Source of the DNA: Deltaproteobacteria bacterium
GTDB lineage: Bacteria; Myxococcota_A; JAADFL01
Direction of reading: 5' to 3'
Assembly: GCA_013152945.1 (NCBI GenBank)
Contig: JAADFL010000146.1
Location: 1-18,354 of the forward strand
Length of the DNA: 18,354 nucleotides
Part shown: one piece after another, positions 1 through 8,414 of the stretch
How positions within the stretch are numbered: position 1 is the first letter of the stretch
How the letters are laid out: each line of letters begins with the position of its first letter
Translations under genes and position numbers: made by a program
Notes under the pieces: model-generated
Database searches by the model: none
What the model was told of the DNA's origin: nothing
The model's input: only the letters and a program-made list of their open reading frames with translations

Positions 1-59
1 TGTAAATCCGGAATACATCCGGAAATTAACAGACCGTTTATTGTTCCAATATCATTCAA

Positions 60-88
60 CCCGGAAAAGCGCCGGGAAGTGATTTTTT
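60..88 (+). terminator. possible weak terminator-like hairpin
   Basis: A 5-bp stem (CCCGG at 60-64, CCGGG at 72-76) with a 7-base loop is followed, six bases later, by a run of six T (83-88). The stem is short and the T-run is not adjacent, so this may be the tail of an upstream gene's terminator or chance. It lies just ahead of the candidate asnA promoter. Confidence 0.25.
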
Positions 89-90
89 CC

Positions 91-119
91 TTGACTAACC
101 AGGGTTACTTGGCGATTTT
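91..119 (+). promoter_or_regulatory. candidate sigma70-type promoter for asnA
   Basis: A -35 box TTGACT (91-96; five of six consensus bases) is separated by 17 bases from GATTTT (114-119). The second element is a poor -10 but keeps the important second A and last T. It is the best promoter-like pair in the 178 bases before asnA. It would give a leader of roughly 50 bases and is overlapped by the inverted repeat at 97-130. Confidence 0.35.
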
Positions 120-130
120 CTGCCCTGGTT
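97..130. promoter_or_regulatory. inverted repeat over the asnA promoter (candidate operator)
   Basis: AACCAGGG (97-104) and CCCTGGTT (123-130) are perfect 8-base inverted arms, 18 bases apart. The left arm begins right after the -35 hexamer and the right arm lies just past the -10. The left arm with its next two bases is itself near-palindromic (AACC-AG-GGTT). This placement suits a repressor or regulator site, or a leader hairpin. No regulator gene is visible in the window, so the cognate protein is unknown. Confidence 0.4.
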
Positions 131-178
131 CAAGTATTGTGTTCGAGGCAATAACAAGTTGGAAGAAGAGGTGACAAA

Positions 179-1312
179 ATGGGTGGTGACAAAAAGGCTG
201 ACCTGGCAGGCCCGGGAATCGGAAACTACGATGAACTCAAGGAGATCTTGCCTAATGATTATGAATCGCTTCTCGATGTCAGGGAGACGCAACAGGCCCT
301 GTTCAAACTGAAACGGTTCATCGAAGACGAATTGTGCAAAGCTCTCAACTTGATGATGGTCGAGGTGCCGCTGATCGTGACCCGGGAAAGCGGGATCAAC
401 GACATGCTCGATCGGGACGGATCGCGCGGACCTGTAGAGTTCTACATTTCAAATGATCACGGCAAGAATCCGATCAATGCGCAAATCGTGCAGGCTGCGA
501 CCAAGTGGAAGCGTCCTGCTCTCAAAGAATTCATGTGCAAAACCAATGAAGGCATCTGCACCGACATGCGCGCTGTTCGAAAAGACTATTTCCTGGATCA
601 CGACCATAGCTCGTACGTGGATCAATGGGACTGGGAAAGAGTCATAGACGACAAAGACAGAAACCTGGATTTTCTGACCGGCATAGTCAAAAAAATCTGG
701 GATGTTATTAAGAGGGCCGATACATACATGCGCGAAGAGTTCCCCAAGCTGAACTCGGACAAGTATCCCCCTGTCCCCGAAGAGTTGACCTTCCTGCATG
801 CCGAAGAGATCCTGGACATGTTCCCGGACCTTCCGAGAAAACAGAGGGAGACAAAGATCCTGCAAAAGTACCCGGCCGTGTTCATTTACGGAATAGGCTG
901 GCCCCTGAAAGACGGATATCCCCATGAAATGCGGGCAGTAGACTACGATGATTGGTGCACCCCGACCATTGAAAAGAACGGGCAGCAAATGCACGGTCTG
1001 AACGGCGACATTCTTGTCTGGAACCCTGTGACCCGCAGGCGCCATGAGTTGACGTCCATGGGCATCCGGGTAAACAAAGAGACCTTGATAGAGCAGGCGA
1101 AAATGGGCAAACAGGAAGACATCCTGGACCAACCTTACCACCAGGCCATATTGAATGATGAAATCCCCTTGTCCGTAGGTGGAGGAATCGGACAATCAAG
1201 GCTTTGCATGTACCTGCTTCGCAAGGCTCATCTCGGTGAAGTAAGCGTCACGGTATGGCCCCGGATCCTCAAGGACATGTGCGCGGAGCGCAAGATTTTC
1301 GTGCTCGAATAA
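179..1312 (+). CDS. asnA: aspartate--ammonia ligase (asparagine synthetase A)
   Basis: AsnA makes asparagine from aspartate, ATP and ammonia in the cytoplasm and belongs to the class II aminoacyl-tRNA-synthetase fold. The family blocks are clear: SSYVDQWDWE (144-153), GLNGDILVWNPV, SMGIRV and the ATP-site block GGGIGQSRL near the C-terminus. By alignment from memory with E. coli AsnA, D75, R134 and Q149 match the catalytic D46, R100 and Q116. At 377 residues it is longer than the about 330-residue E. coli enzyme, mostly through an N-terminal extension of about 27 residues. The ATG at 179 follows a GAGGTG Shine-Dalgarno (169-174). A 10-base repeat, GGTGACAAAA, occurs on both sides of the start codon (170-179 and 185-194). 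The gene is monocistronic here; the next gene converges on it. Confidence 0.95.
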   Translation: MGGDKKADLAGPGIGNYDELKEILPNDYESLLDVRETQQALFKLKRFIEDELCKALNLMMVEVPLIVTRESGINDMLDRDGSRGPVEFYISNDHGKNPINAQIVQAATKWKRPALKEFMCKTNEGICTDMRAVRKDYFLDHDHSSYVDQWDWERVIDDKDRNLDFLTGIVKKIWDVIKRADTYMREEFPKLNSDKYPPVPEELTFLHAEEILDMFPDLPRKQRETKILQKYPAVFIYGIGWPLKDGYPHEMRAVDYDDWCTPTIEKNGQQMHGLNGDILVWNPVTRRRHELTSMGIRVNKETLIEQAKMGKQEDILDQPYHQAILNDEIPLSVGGGIGQSRLCMYLLRKAHLGEVSVTVWPRILKDMCAERKIFVLE

Positions 1313-1576
1313 AGTCCCCTGGAGTATTTTTCTAAAGACTTGTCCGGATCGGCAGGTGCGCTGGTTTTCCGTTCGGCATCCATAAGCAACATAAGTGCTT
1401 TCTCTGCCTCTCGATGAACCGCCTCCGGCCCGCCAACAATCCTGATTCTTTGAGGAAATCCGTCACCTCTTCGACAGGTCCGGAGTCAATCCGATAACAA
1501 GAAACGGCGCCAAGCGCTTCAAGTGCGTCGGTATGTGGAAAAAATTAACGGAAAAACGGTGAAACGCTGTAGTCTG
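1313..1576. other. 264-base convergent intergenic region, possible coding relic
   Basis: This stretch separates the 3' ends of asnA and lon. I see no intact gene and no convincing terminator hairpin. On the minus strand, two neighbouring open frames read like protein. One (about 1545-1458) contains the string YRIDSGPVEEVTDFL. The other (about 1458-1320) contains RIRIVGGPEAVHREAEKAL. They would join through a single frameshift near 1458. No start codon with a ribosome site is present. This could be a decayed gene or chance. Confidence 0.3.
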
Positions 1577-4087
1577 CTAGTTTACCACTCTCATGTCGCC
1601 GGGCTCACCCGGACCCTCTCTTCTGTCCGGCGGAGCTTGTTCTACATCGTCCTCGTTGCCCGGTTGTTTTATTTTTCCTTGATTTCCGCCCTGACCCTCT
1701 GCAGACCTCACTTTCTTGAAAAAGTGTTCCGGATCATCCAGGACCAGGGTATTCTTCAGAACCTCATCAACGTGTTCAACAAAGATGAAATGAATTGCCC
1801 TGCGTATCTTGGCAGGCACGTCAGGAAGATCTTTCTTGTTGTCTGCGGGCATAATAAGCTGCTTGATCCCGGTTCTATAGGCAGCAAGCGACTTTTCCTT
1901 GACGCCGCCGATGGGCAATACTCTTCCCCGCAATGTTATCTCGCCTGTCATGGCCACATCCCGCCTCACCTTGATGCCTGTAAGCGCGGATGCAAGAGCT
2001 ACCGCCATGGTTATCCCAGCGCTCGGTCCATCCTTTGGTATGGCGCCTTCAGGCACATGGATATGCAGGTCCACTTCCTCGTGAAATTTTGGATCCAGCC
2101 CGAGTTGCACGGCCCTTGATCGAACATAGGTGACTGCGGCCTTTGCGCTCTCCTGCATGACCTCGCCCAGCTTGCCTGTAATTGTAAGCTTGCCTTTTCC
2201 CGGCGTAACCGCCACCTCGATGAGCAGCAATTCACCGCCGTGTTCTGTCCATGCCAGGCCGGTCGAGAGCCCTACACAAGGCTCTTCCTCGTTCTTGCTG
2301 CGCCTGTACCTTGGAACTCCGAGGAACTTTGTAATGCCCTTTGCATCCACCGAGTATCTCTTGTCCTTGCCTTCTTTAACGACGCGTATCGCTATCTTCC
2401 GGCAAATGTTGCCTATTTCACGCTCCAGGTTCCTCACCCCGGCCTCGCGGGTGTACTGGTCCATGATTCTTTGTAAAGCAGAGGTCTTGATAACCATGTC
2501 AATATCCGTTATGCCGTTGGCCTCCTTTTGCTTTGGAACAAGATGTCTCTTGGCTATCTCCATTTTTTCCGCATCAGTATACCCGGGGAGATGTATGATC
2601 TCCATCCTGTCCTGAAGAGCAGGGGGTATGCCGTTCAGGGTATTGGCTGTAGTAATGAACATTGTCTTCGAAAGGTCATAGTCGACATCCAGGTAATGAT
2701 CCTGGAACTGGTGGTTCTGCTCCGGGTCCAGCGCTTCCAGCAGAGCAGCCGCAGGGTCTCCACGCCAGTCGGAAGACATCTTGTCCACTTCATCGAGCAG
2801 AAACACCGGGTTGTTGCTGCCCGCCTTCTTCATGTGCTGGATAATCTTGCCGGGAAGGGCGCCGATGTAGGTCCTCCTGTGGCCCCTTATCTCGGCCTCA
2901 TCCCTTACTCCACCTAATGAAAGCCTCACGAATCTCCTTGCCGTGGCCCGGGCAATAGATTTTCCAAGGCTCGTCTTGCCGACTCCGGGAGGTCCGACGA
3001 AACAAAGTATCGGTCCCTTGGATTTCTCGACAAGGGATTGGACGGCCAGGTACTCCAGAATACGTTCTTTCGGCTTCTTCAGGCCATAATGATCCTCGTC
3101 GAGTATCTTGGCGGCCTCGTCGAGATCGAGCTTGTCTTTTGTGGTTTCGAACCATGGCAGGCCCAGCACCCAGTCTATGTAATTCCTCACCACAGTCGCC
3201 TCGGCAGACATGGGAGACATCATCTTCAGCTTCTTGAGTTCTTTCTTTACCTTTGCCGTGGCTTCCTTTGACATCCTCTTTTTCTTAATCTTTTCTTCTA
3301 TCTCGTTCAGCTCGTTACGAAATTCGTCCTTGTCGCCCAGTTCCTTTTGAATGGCTTGCATCTGTTCATTCAGGTAATATTCCTTCTGGGTTTTTTCCAT
3401 TTGTTTCTTGACACGATTTCGTATTCTTTTCTCGATCTGAAGTATCTCGATCTCGCCCTGAATAAGCTCATATATCTCACGCAGCCGATCGCTGGTTTTC
3501 TCTGACCCGAGAATCTTCTGTTTTTCCTCCAGCTTTACTCCCAGGTGAGCGGCCACGGTATCCGCCAGTCTTTCCGGGTCATCGATGGCAGCCACTGAAT
3601 GAAGCATCTCCGGGGGCACTTTCTTGTTGAGCTTTACATACACCTCGAAGGTGTTATGGAGTCCTCTCATCAAGGCTTCAACTTCCTTGGGATCGCCGTA
3701 CTCGGGCTTTATCACCAGTACCTCGACCTGAAAAAAATCCTTGTTGTCGAGATACCGTACAATCTTGGCCCGTTGTTTACCCTCGATGAGCAACTTGATG
3801 GTTCCATCAGGCAGTCTAAGCATCTGTATGATGCTCGCCATCGTACCTACCTGGTATATGTCCTCGGGATTCGGATTATTGGTCTTTGCCTGGCGCTGTG
3901 CAGCCACGAGCAAATCCTTGTCTTTGGACATTGCTTCTTCAAGAGCCTTGATTGATTTGTCGCGTCCTACGAAAAGAGGAACCACCATGTGCGGATATAC
4001 CACGATATCCCTCAAGGGAAGCAGTGGATATACTTTAGGCAGTGGCGGAACCTCCCCGAAACCCGGGTTGCCGTTGTGATCTTGCAT
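1577..4087 (-). CDS. lon: ATP-dependent endopeptidase La (Lon protease)
   Basis: Lon is a cytoplasmic AAA+ serine protease that unfolds and degrades damaged and regulatory proteins. The 836-residue protein has the N-terminal substrate-binding LON domain (starting [12 protein letters not shown] near residue 21), a coiled-coil stretch about 200-290, Walker [10 protein letters not shown] (365-373), Walker B FLLDEVDK (429-436), and a C-terminal protease domain. The catalytic dyad is S689 in PKDGPSAG and K732 in GGVKEK, 43 residues apart as in E. coli Lon. It is about 50 residues longer than E. coli Lon (784), with a hydrophilic Gly/Pro/Asp-rich tail after about residue 792. The ATG at 4087 has GGAGG upstream. 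It is last in tig-clpP-clpX-lon, 21 bases after clpX. Lon genes are often heat-regulated, but no heat-shock promoter is visible before it here. Confidence 0.97.
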   Translation of the reverse strand: MQDHNGNPGFGEVPPLPKVYPLLPLRDIVVYPHMVVPLFVGRDKSIKALEEAMSKDKDLLVAAQRQAKTNNPNPEDIYQVGTMASIIQMLRLPDGTIKLLIEGKQRAKIVRYLDNKDFFQVEVLVIKPEYGDPKEVEALMRGLHNTFEVYVKLNKKVPPEMLHSVAAIDDPERLADTVAAHLGVKLEEKQKILGSEKTSDRLREIYELIQGEIEILQIEKRIRNRVKKQMEKTQKEYYLNEQMQAIQKELGDKDEFRNELNEIEEKIKKKRMSKEATAKVKKELKKLKMMSPMSAEATVVRNYIDWVLGLPWFETTKDKLDLDEAAKILDEDHYGLKKPKERILEYLAVQSLVEKSKGPILCFVGPPGVGKTSLGKSIARATARRFVRLSLGGVRDEAEIRGHRRTYIGALPGKIIQHMKKAGSNNPVFLLDEVDKMSSDWRGDPAAALLEALDPEQNHQFQDHYLDVDYDLSKTMFITTANTLNGIPPALQDRMEIIHLPGYTDAEKMEIAKRHLVPKQKEANGITDIDMVIKTSALQRIMDQYTREAGVRNLEREIGNICRKIAIRVVKEGKDKRYSVDAKGITKFLGVPRYRRSKNEEEPCVGLSTGLAWTEHGGELLLIEVAVTPGKGKLTITGKLGEVMQESAKAAVTYVRSRAVQLGLDPKFHEEVDLHIHVPEGAIPKDGPSAGITMAVALASALTGIKVRRDVAMTGEITLRGRVLPIGGVKEKSLAAYRTGIKQLIMPADNKKDLPDVPAKIRRAIHFIFVEHVDEVLKNTLVLDDPEHFFKKVRSAEGQGGNQGKIKQPGNEDDVEQAPPDRREGPGEPGDMRVVN

Positions 4088-4108
4088 GTTTCCTATCCTC
4101 CGAATCCG

Positions 4109-5371
4109 TCAGGCCAGCTTCTCTGCGCCCTTGTCGAAGAGCACAAGGGGCTTTCCCCCTTTTTCAATAAAATCTTCGTTCACGACCACTTGAATTACTC
4201 CTTCTTTGGCCGGCACATCGTACATGATCTCCAGCATCGAATTCTCCAAGACCGATCGTAAACCCCTGGCGCCCGACTTCCTGGCCAAGGCCTTGCGGGC
4301 CACGGCCCTTAAAGCGCCTTCCGTAAACTTAAGTTCCACGCCATCCAGCTCGAACAATTTTTTATATTGTTTTATCAGGGCATTCTTTGGTTCGACCAAT
4401 ATTTCCGTCAGGGCATCCTCGGACAAATTGCCGAGAGCCGCCAATACCGGGAGCCTGCCCACAAACTCCGGAATCATGCCGAACTTGATTAAATCCTCGG
4501 GCTGCACCTCTGCCAGAAGAGTCTCGATATCCTTTTCAGTCCTGCTCTTTATTTCGGCTCCGAATCCCAGCACTTTTTCCCCGATACGGCGCTCTACTGT
4601 TTCTTCGAGGCCTACGAATGCGCCACCGCAAATAAATAAAATATTGGTCGTATCTACTTGCAGAAAGTCTTGCTGGGGATGCTTTCTGCCTCCCTTGGGA
4701 GGAACATTTGCTACTGTGCCCTCGATTATCTTGAGCAGAGCCTGTTGAACGCCCTCACCCGAAACATCGCGTGTTATCGAAGGGTTATCTCCCTTACGTG
4801 CTATCTTGTCCACTTCGTCGATATATATTATTCCCCTCTGGGCCTTTTCCACGTCATAGTCGGCATTTTGCACCAGAGATACGATTACGTTTTCCACGTC
4901 TTCGCCTACGTATCCAGCCTCTGTCAGGCATGTGGCATCGGCAATGGCAAAAGGAACATCCAATATCTTTGCCAAGGTCTGGGCCAGGAGGGTCTTACCC
5001 GAGCCGGTGGGCCCTACCAGCAGTATATTCGTCTTTTGCAGCTCCACGTCGACATGACCCCGGCTCCCCTGGTGCTCGATGCGTTTATAATGGTTATACA
5101 CCGCAACCGACAGAATCTTCTTTGCCTTTTCCTGCCCGATTACGTAGTCGTCTAATTTTTCTTTTATTTCATGGGGTTTCGGCAACCTCTGTGCCCCACC
5201 GTGCCTGTCCTCCTTTTCCACCTCTTCTGCAATGATATCATTGCATAACTCTATGCATTCGTCGCAGATGTATACGGTTGGGCCGGCAATGAGTTTACGA
5301 ACCTCCCTTTGGCTCTTACCGCAAAAGGAACAATAAAGATTGTTGTGGCCCTTTTTATCCTTGTCAGCCAC
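4109..5371 (-). CDS. clpX: ATP-dependent Clp protease ATP-binding subunit ClpX
   Basis: ClpX is the hexameric AAA+ unfoldase that recognises tagged substrates and threads them into ClpP. The N-terminal zinc-binding domain has all four cysteines (C14, C17, C36, C39). Then come Walker A GPTGSGKT (120-127), pore loop GYVG (153-156), Walker [10 protein letters not shown] (181-189) and a sensor-II-type GARGLR (367-372). The ClpP-docking IGF loop is present as LGF (268-270). Its 420 residues match the family norm. Translation begins at a GTG (5371-5369) with GGGAGG five bases upstream; the reading MADKDKKG fits ClpX N-termini. It follows clpP by 30 bases and precedes lon by 21. Confidence 0.97.
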   Translation of the reverse strand: MADKDKKGHNNLYCSFCGKSQREVRKLIAGPTVYICDECIELCNDIIAEEVEKEDRHGGAQRLPKPHEIKEKLDDYVIGQEKAKKILSVAVYNHYKRIEHQGSRGHVDVELQKTNILLVGPTGSGKTLLAQTLAKILDVPFAIADATCLTEAGYVGEDVENVIVSLVQNADYDVEKAQRGIIYIDEVDKIARKGDNPSITRDVSGEGVQQALLKIIEGTVANVPPKGGRKHPQQDFLQVDTTNILFICGGAFVGLEETVERRIGEKVLGFGAEIKSRTEKDIETLLAEVQPEDLIKFGMIPEFVGRLPVLAALGNLSEDALTEILVEPKNALIKQYKKLFELDGVELKFTEGALRAVARKALARKSGARGLRSVLENSMLEIMYDVPAKEGVIQVVVNEDFIEKGGKPLVLFDKGAEKLA

Positions 5372-5401
5372 TCCTACCTCCCAATGTCTTGATCGCCTCT
5401 C

Positions 5402-6007
5402 TCACTTCTTGTCATTCACTGCCTGGCTCCTGCTCTCCACTACGGAATCTATGATACCATAGGACTGCGCCATTTCCGAATCCATAAAATAATCACGCTC
5501 CGTATCTTTGGCCACCTTTTCAACTGGTTGGCCTGTATGCCTGGAAATAATCTCGTTCAATCTCTTCCTGATCTTGAGTAATTCCCGGCTGTGGATTTCA
5601 ATATCCGTGGCCTGGCCCTGGATCCCACCCAGGGGCTGGTGAATCATGACCCTGCTGTTGGGCAGTCCGAAGCGCTTGCCGCTTGCTCCGGCAGCCAGCA
5701 GGACTGCTGCCATGCTTGCCGCCTGTCCCATACAAATCGTTGATACATCCGGTTTCACGTACTGCATGGTATCATAGATTGCCAGGCCTGCAGTCACCAC
5801 CCCGCCGGGACTGTTCACGTAGATATTGATGTCCTTGTCCGGATCCTCTGACTCGAGGAACAACATCTGGGCTATCAACAGGTTGGCGACATCATCATCT
5901 ATGGCTGTTCCAAGGAAAATGATCCGGTCCTTGAGCAACCTCGAGTATATGTCATACGCCCTCTCACCCCTGTTCGATTGCTCAACTACTATGGGTACGA
6001 GTGTCAC
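5402..6007 (-). CDS. clpP: ATP-dependent Clp protease proteolytic subunit ClpP
   Basis: ClpP forms the double-heptamer serine peptidase chamber that works with ClpX. The catalytic triad is visible: S98 in GQAASMAA, H123 in VMIHQPLGG and D172 in TERDYF. The N-terminus [17 protein letters not shown] is the family signature and comes immediately after the start, so no long propeptide is expected. The length (201) is typical. The start is GTG at 6007-6005. It overlaps the tig stop by four bases (GTGA), which implies translational coupling to trigger factor. Both ClpP and ClpX use GTG starts in this operon while tig and lon use ATG. Confidence 0.97.
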   Translation of the reverse strand: MTLVPIVVEQSNRGERAYDIYSRLLKDRIIFLGTAIDDDVANLLIAQMLFLESEDPDKDINIYVNSPGGVVTAGLAIYDTMQYVKPDVSTICMGQAASMAAVLLAAGASGKRFGLPNSRVMIHQPLGGIQGQATDIEIHSRELLKIRKRLNEIISRHTGQPVEKVAKDTERDYFMDSEMAQSYGIIDSVVESRSQAVNDKK

Positions 6008-7458
6008 TTGACTTCCTCCTCTTTCCCGGCATCTTCTCCTGTTTCACCTTTCTCCGCATCTTGTTCTGTCGTAGCTCCTGTTTCACCTTTCTCCGAATCC
6101 TGTTTCTCCGCAGCCTCTGTTTCTCCTGACTCCTTTACCTCGGTATTCTTTTCTCCCTCTTTTCCCTCCTCTTTGAAAATATTAGCCTTTTCAAGCAGGA
6201 AGGCAAGAATTTTCTCTTCCCTGATGCGGTATTTCAGTTCCTCCAGGCCGTTTCCCTGTTGAAACCAGGCCTTTATTTTGGCAACCGGCTGCCCGGCATC
6301 TTCTGCGATCTCCTTTACCTTTGCCTCGACTTCATCGTCCGAAGCATCAATACCTTCCTTTTTCCCAATCATGTCCAGGAGAAGGGCGGCACGGACGTCC
6401 CGCTCTGCCTTGTCCTTGACTCCTTCCAGCAATTTTTCCTTGCCGGCTTCCAGGTCCTTGACATCCATGCCCTGGTCCTTCAAGTTTTGCAGGGAGCCCT
6501 GAACTATGTCTTCCGCCCTGCGTTTTATCATGGAGTCCGGAACCTCGAAGGAGTTTTTTTCAACCAATCTTCTTTTCAACATCTCTTCCATGGCCTGCTT
6601 GGCGACATTTCTCTTTGATTCCAATAGATCCTTTTTTATTTTTTCCTTTAGTTCGTCCAAGCTGTCCGCCTCTCCCACGTCCTTGGCAAACTCGTCGTCC
6701 AATTCGGGCAGGATGCGTTCCCGTATCTCCCTGATCGTTGCCTTGTACAGCAATTTGTGTCCGCGAAGTTCTTTCCTCGAATCATCCTCTTTGATCTCCT
6801 GACCGGATTCTACTGTATCGCCAATCTTCTTCCCCACCATTTCTGCAAGTATACCCTCGATCTCACCTGTTTCTGGAATATTGAAGTCCAATTCATCCCT
6901 GGAATAGTCCTTCAGTTCCTTTTCACCATCCAGGTAGACCTTGAGATCGGCCACAACAACATCACCTCTTTCCACAATGTTCCGGTCTTCCAAGGTACGA
7001 ACCTGGGCCAATGCATCCCTCATACGCTCAATCTGCAAGTCAACTTCCAAGTCCTCGACTCCGACTTCATTCTCCTTTACCTCCAGTCCCAGGTAATCTA
7101 TGTTTTCCAGGTTCGGGCGCACCTCTACATCAGCGGTAAACGAGAAGTCCTGTCCCTTCGTGTATTCTCCGGGAGTTATTTTCGAGACCCCGACCATTTG
7201 AATGTTTTGTTCCCGGACCGCCTCTTCCAAGGTCTGATTGATGAGAGAGATCAGGACATCCCCCTTTACCCTGTCCCCGAAATATTTCTCGAGCAGGTTT
7301 ATCGGCACCTTGCCGGGCCTGAATCCCCGAAGCCTTACTGTTTTCTTCAATTCCTTGTATTCCGCGTTGAAAGCGGCAGCCACCTTTTCGTTTTCGATCG
7401 TTATCTCCAACTTCTTTAAGACGGGAGACTCATCGGAAACACGGCATTGAATGGGCAT
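6004..7458 (-). CDS. tig: trigger factor (ribosome-associated chaperone)
   Basis: Trigger factor binds the ribosome exit tunnel and shields nascent chains. The N-terminal ribosome-binding signature GFRPGKVP is at about 45-52. The middle FKBP-like domain (about 155-250) is recognisable, but the usual IPGFE-like segment reads [11 protein letters not shown], so prolyl-isomerase activity may be weak or lost. The C-terminal chaperone domain has the [14 protein letters not shown]-like segment near 260. At 484 residues it exceeds E. coli trigger factor (432) through a roughly 50-residue acidic Glu/Lys/Thr tail that contains a 39-base in-frame duplication (EKGETG twice). The ATG follows GAGGAGG. It starts 33 bases after tRNA-Leu with no clear promoter between them, so it is probably read from the tRNA operon promoter as well as, or instead of, its own. 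Confidence 0.95.
   Translation of the reverse strand: MPIQCRVSDESPVLKKLEITIENEKVAAAFNAEYKELKKTVRLRGFRPGKVPINLLEKYFGDRVKGDVLISLINQTLEEAVREQNIQMVGVSKITPGEYTKGQDFSFTADVEVRPNLENIDYLGLEVKENEVGVEDLEVDLQIERMRDALAQVRTLEDRNIVERGDVVVADLKVYLDGEKELKDYSRDELDFNIPETGEIEGILAEMVGKKIGDTVESGQEIKEDDSRKELRGHKLLYKATIREIRERILPELDDEFAKDVGEADSLDELKEKIKKDLLESKRNVAKQAMEEMLKRRLVEKNSFEVPDSMIKRRAEDIVQGSLQNLKDQGMDVKDLEAGKEKLLEGVKDKAERDVRAALLLDMIGKKEGIDASDDEVEAKVKEIAEDAGQPVAKIKAWFQQGNGLEELKYRIREEKILAFLLEKANIFKEEGKEGEKNTEVKESGETEAAEKQDSEKGETGATTEQDAEKGETGEDAGKEEEVK
6036..6113 (-). repeat. 39-base tandem duplication in the tig acidic tail
   Basis: A 21-base string occurs at 6036-6056 and again at 6075-6095, a period of 39 bases (13 codons). 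It gives two EKGETG motifs in the trigger factor tail. Because the period is a multiple of three, length changes stay in frame. The rest of the two units has diverged. Confidence 0.6.
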
Positions 7459-7491
7459 ATCGTTTCCTCCTCAAGTATGCACGCCAAGCCC

Positions 7492-7576
7492 TGGTGCGAG
7501 AGGGGGGACTCGAACCCCCACGGCTTTGCCACCGGCTCCTAAGACCGACGCGTCTACCAGATTCCGCCACTCTCGC
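7492..7576 (-). tRNA. tRNA-Leu (anticodon TAG)
   Basis: The acceptor stem GCGAGAG (7576-7570) pairs with 7502-7496. Discriminator A and an encoded CCA (7494-7492) follow. The anticodon loop CTTAGGA gives TAG, reading CUN leucine codons. A long class II variable arm (TGGCAAAGCCG) and a T-loop TTCGAGT are present. It is last in the six-gene tRNA array and sits 33 bases before tig. Confidence 0.95.
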
Positions 7577-7682
7577 CCGCGACCACATACGCGGTCGACA
7601 TGACCTTGGGCGAATATCATCCGCATGGACGAACTGTCAAGGCCGGCCGCCATACTATTTCAACCAAATCTTTTCCATGAAG

Positions 7683-7733
7683 CTTCACGGATTGAAGCGT
7701 GAAGACGGGATCGGCCTTCATGACCGATCCCGT
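7683..7733 (-). other. two adjacent hairpins in the tRNA transcript
   Basis: ACGGGATCGG (7705-7714) and CCGATCCCGT (7724-7733) form a perfect 10-bp stem with a 9-base loop. It is followed directly, in transcription order, by a 7-bp stem from CTTCACG (7683-7689) and CGTGAAG (7698-7704). They begin five bases past the CCA end of the proximal tRNA-Lys and lie in the 162-base gap before tRNA-Leu. No U-run follows either stem, so a simple intrinsic terminator is unlikely. RNA processing, partial attenuation or mRNA protection are possible roles. Confidence 0.6.
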
Positions 7734-7738
7734 AATTG

Positions 7739-7814
7739 TGGTGAGCCTGAAAGGAATCGAACCTTCAACCTCCGGATTAAGAGTCCGCTGCTCTACCAAT
7801 TGAGCTACAGGCCC
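7739..7814 (-). tRNA. tRNA-Lys (anticodon CTT), downstream copy
   Basis: The acceptor GGGCCTG (7814-7808) pairs with CAGGCTC with one G-T wobble. Discriminator A and encoded CCA (7741-7739) follow. The anticodon loop CTCTTAA gives CTT, reading AAG. The T-arm has GGTTCGATTCC. The outermost anticodon-stem pair is G-G. Its 76 bases are identical to the other tRNA-Lys copy. Confidence 0.95.
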
Positions 7815-7852
7815 ACAAGTATTTCGCACAATACCGGTTGTTGCAAAGAACT

Positions 7853-7928
7853 TGGTGAGCCTGAAAGGAATCGAACCTTCAACCTCCGGATTAAGAGTCC
7901 GCTGCTCTACCAATTGAGCTACAGGCCC
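7853..7928 (-). tRNA. tRNA-Lys (anticodon CTT), upstream copy
   Basis: Same sequence and structure as the copy at 7739-7814: GGGCCTG acceptor (7928-7922), CTT anticodon, encoded CCA (7855-7853). It is the first tRNA-Lys to be transcribed. It follows tRNA-Arg(TCG) after 49 bases. Confidence 0.95.
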
Positions 7929-7977
7929 ACAAATATCAACCTTCTTTGCAAAGACCTTGTTATCAAAAAGCATTCCT

Positions 7978-8054
7978 TGGCGCGCCCGGCAGGACTCGAA
8001 CCTGCGACCTGCGGCTTCGAAGGCCGACGCTCTATCCAACTGAGCTACGGGCGC
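7978..8054 (-). tRNA. tRNA-Arg (anticodon TCG)
   Basis: The acceptor GCGCCCG (8054-8048) pairs with CGGGCGC. Discriminator G and encoded CCA (7980-7978) follow. The anticodon loop CTTCGAA gives TCG, reading CGA and other CGN arginine codons. The T-loop TTCGAGT is standard. Confidence 0.95.
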
Positions 8055-8074
8055 CGGGTTCACCAATCTCACGC

Positions 8075-8151
8075 TGGCACGCCTGACAGGATTCGAACCT
8101 GCGACCTGCGGATTAGAAGTCCGCTGCTCTATCCAGCTGAGCTACAGGCGC
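8075..8151 (-). tRNA. tRNA-Arg (anticodon TCT)
   Basis: The acceptor GCGCCTG (8151-8145) pairs with CAGGCGT with one G-T wobble. Discriminator G and encoded CCA (8077-8075) follow. The anticodon loop CTTCTAA gives TCT, reading AGA/AGG. It lies 20 bases before tRNA-Arg(TCG) in transcription order. Confidence 0.95.
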
Positions 8152-8200
8152 CCTGGCTCCAATCCTTTCCAAAGAAACGGTATCGAAAAGGCCTCAAAAC

Positions 8201-8277
8201 TGGTCGGGGCGACTGGATTCGAACCAGCGACCACCTGCGCCCAAGGCAGGTGCGCTACCAGACTGCGCTACGCCCCG
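8201..8277 (-). tRNA. tRNA-Pro (anticodon TGG)
   Basis: The acceptor CGGGGCG (8277-8271) pairs with CGCCCCG. Discriminator A and encoded CCA (8203-8201) follow. The anticodon loop CTTGGGC gives TGG, reading CCN proline codons. It is the first tRNA of the array, about 28 bases after the predicted transcription start. Confidence 0.95.
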
Positions 8278-8311
8278 CCTTTCCCGCGACCGTTCCGACA
8301 CAGGGCACATT

Positions 8312-8340
8312 AATCTAGATGACAGTCGCAATGATGGCAA
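8312..8340 (-). promoter_or_regulatory. sigma70-type promoter of the tRNA (and probably tig-clp-lon) operon
   Basis: On the minus strand TTGCCA (8340-8335) is followed after exactly 17 bases by TAGATT (8317-8312). An A/T-rich stretch with seven consecutive A lies just upstream (8341-8355) and resembles an UP element. The bases after the -10 are moderately G/C-rich. Such features are common at strong, growth-rate-controlled stable-RNA promoters. No other clear promoter lies between here and tig. Confidence 0.6.
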
Positions 8341-8414
8341 GTATTTTTTTATTTCATCCGTGTGCAGGCACTCGACGTCATCATTAAGTTTACCTAAAGT
8401 GTCAGCCAGCTCCA

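Larger units (their letters stand above)
7739..7967 (-). repeat. tandem duplication of a tRNA-Lys unit, period 114 bases
   Basis: The two identical tRNA-Lys genes begin 114 bases apart. The spacers beyond each gene also match in part: both start ACAA(G/A)TAT after the acceptor and both carry TTGCAAAGA(A/C)CTT near the far end. The whole unit, flanks included, was therefore duplicated. The gene copies stayed identical while the spacers drifted. Confidence 0.65.

Noticed and set aside
449-1195. A 248-codon minus-strand frame inside asnA
   Set aside because: It is a shadow of the well-supported asnA reading frame.
7617-8072. A minus-strand frame reading [20 protein letters not shown] twice
   Set aside because: It is the translation of the two tRNA-Lys genes and neighbouring tRNAs; there is no ribosome site or family.
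7494-8318. A 274-codon plus-strand open frame across the tRNA array
   Set aside because: It is the antisense of six tRNA genes; repeated phrases such as EPERNRTFNL are translated tRNA sequence, a well-known false gene.
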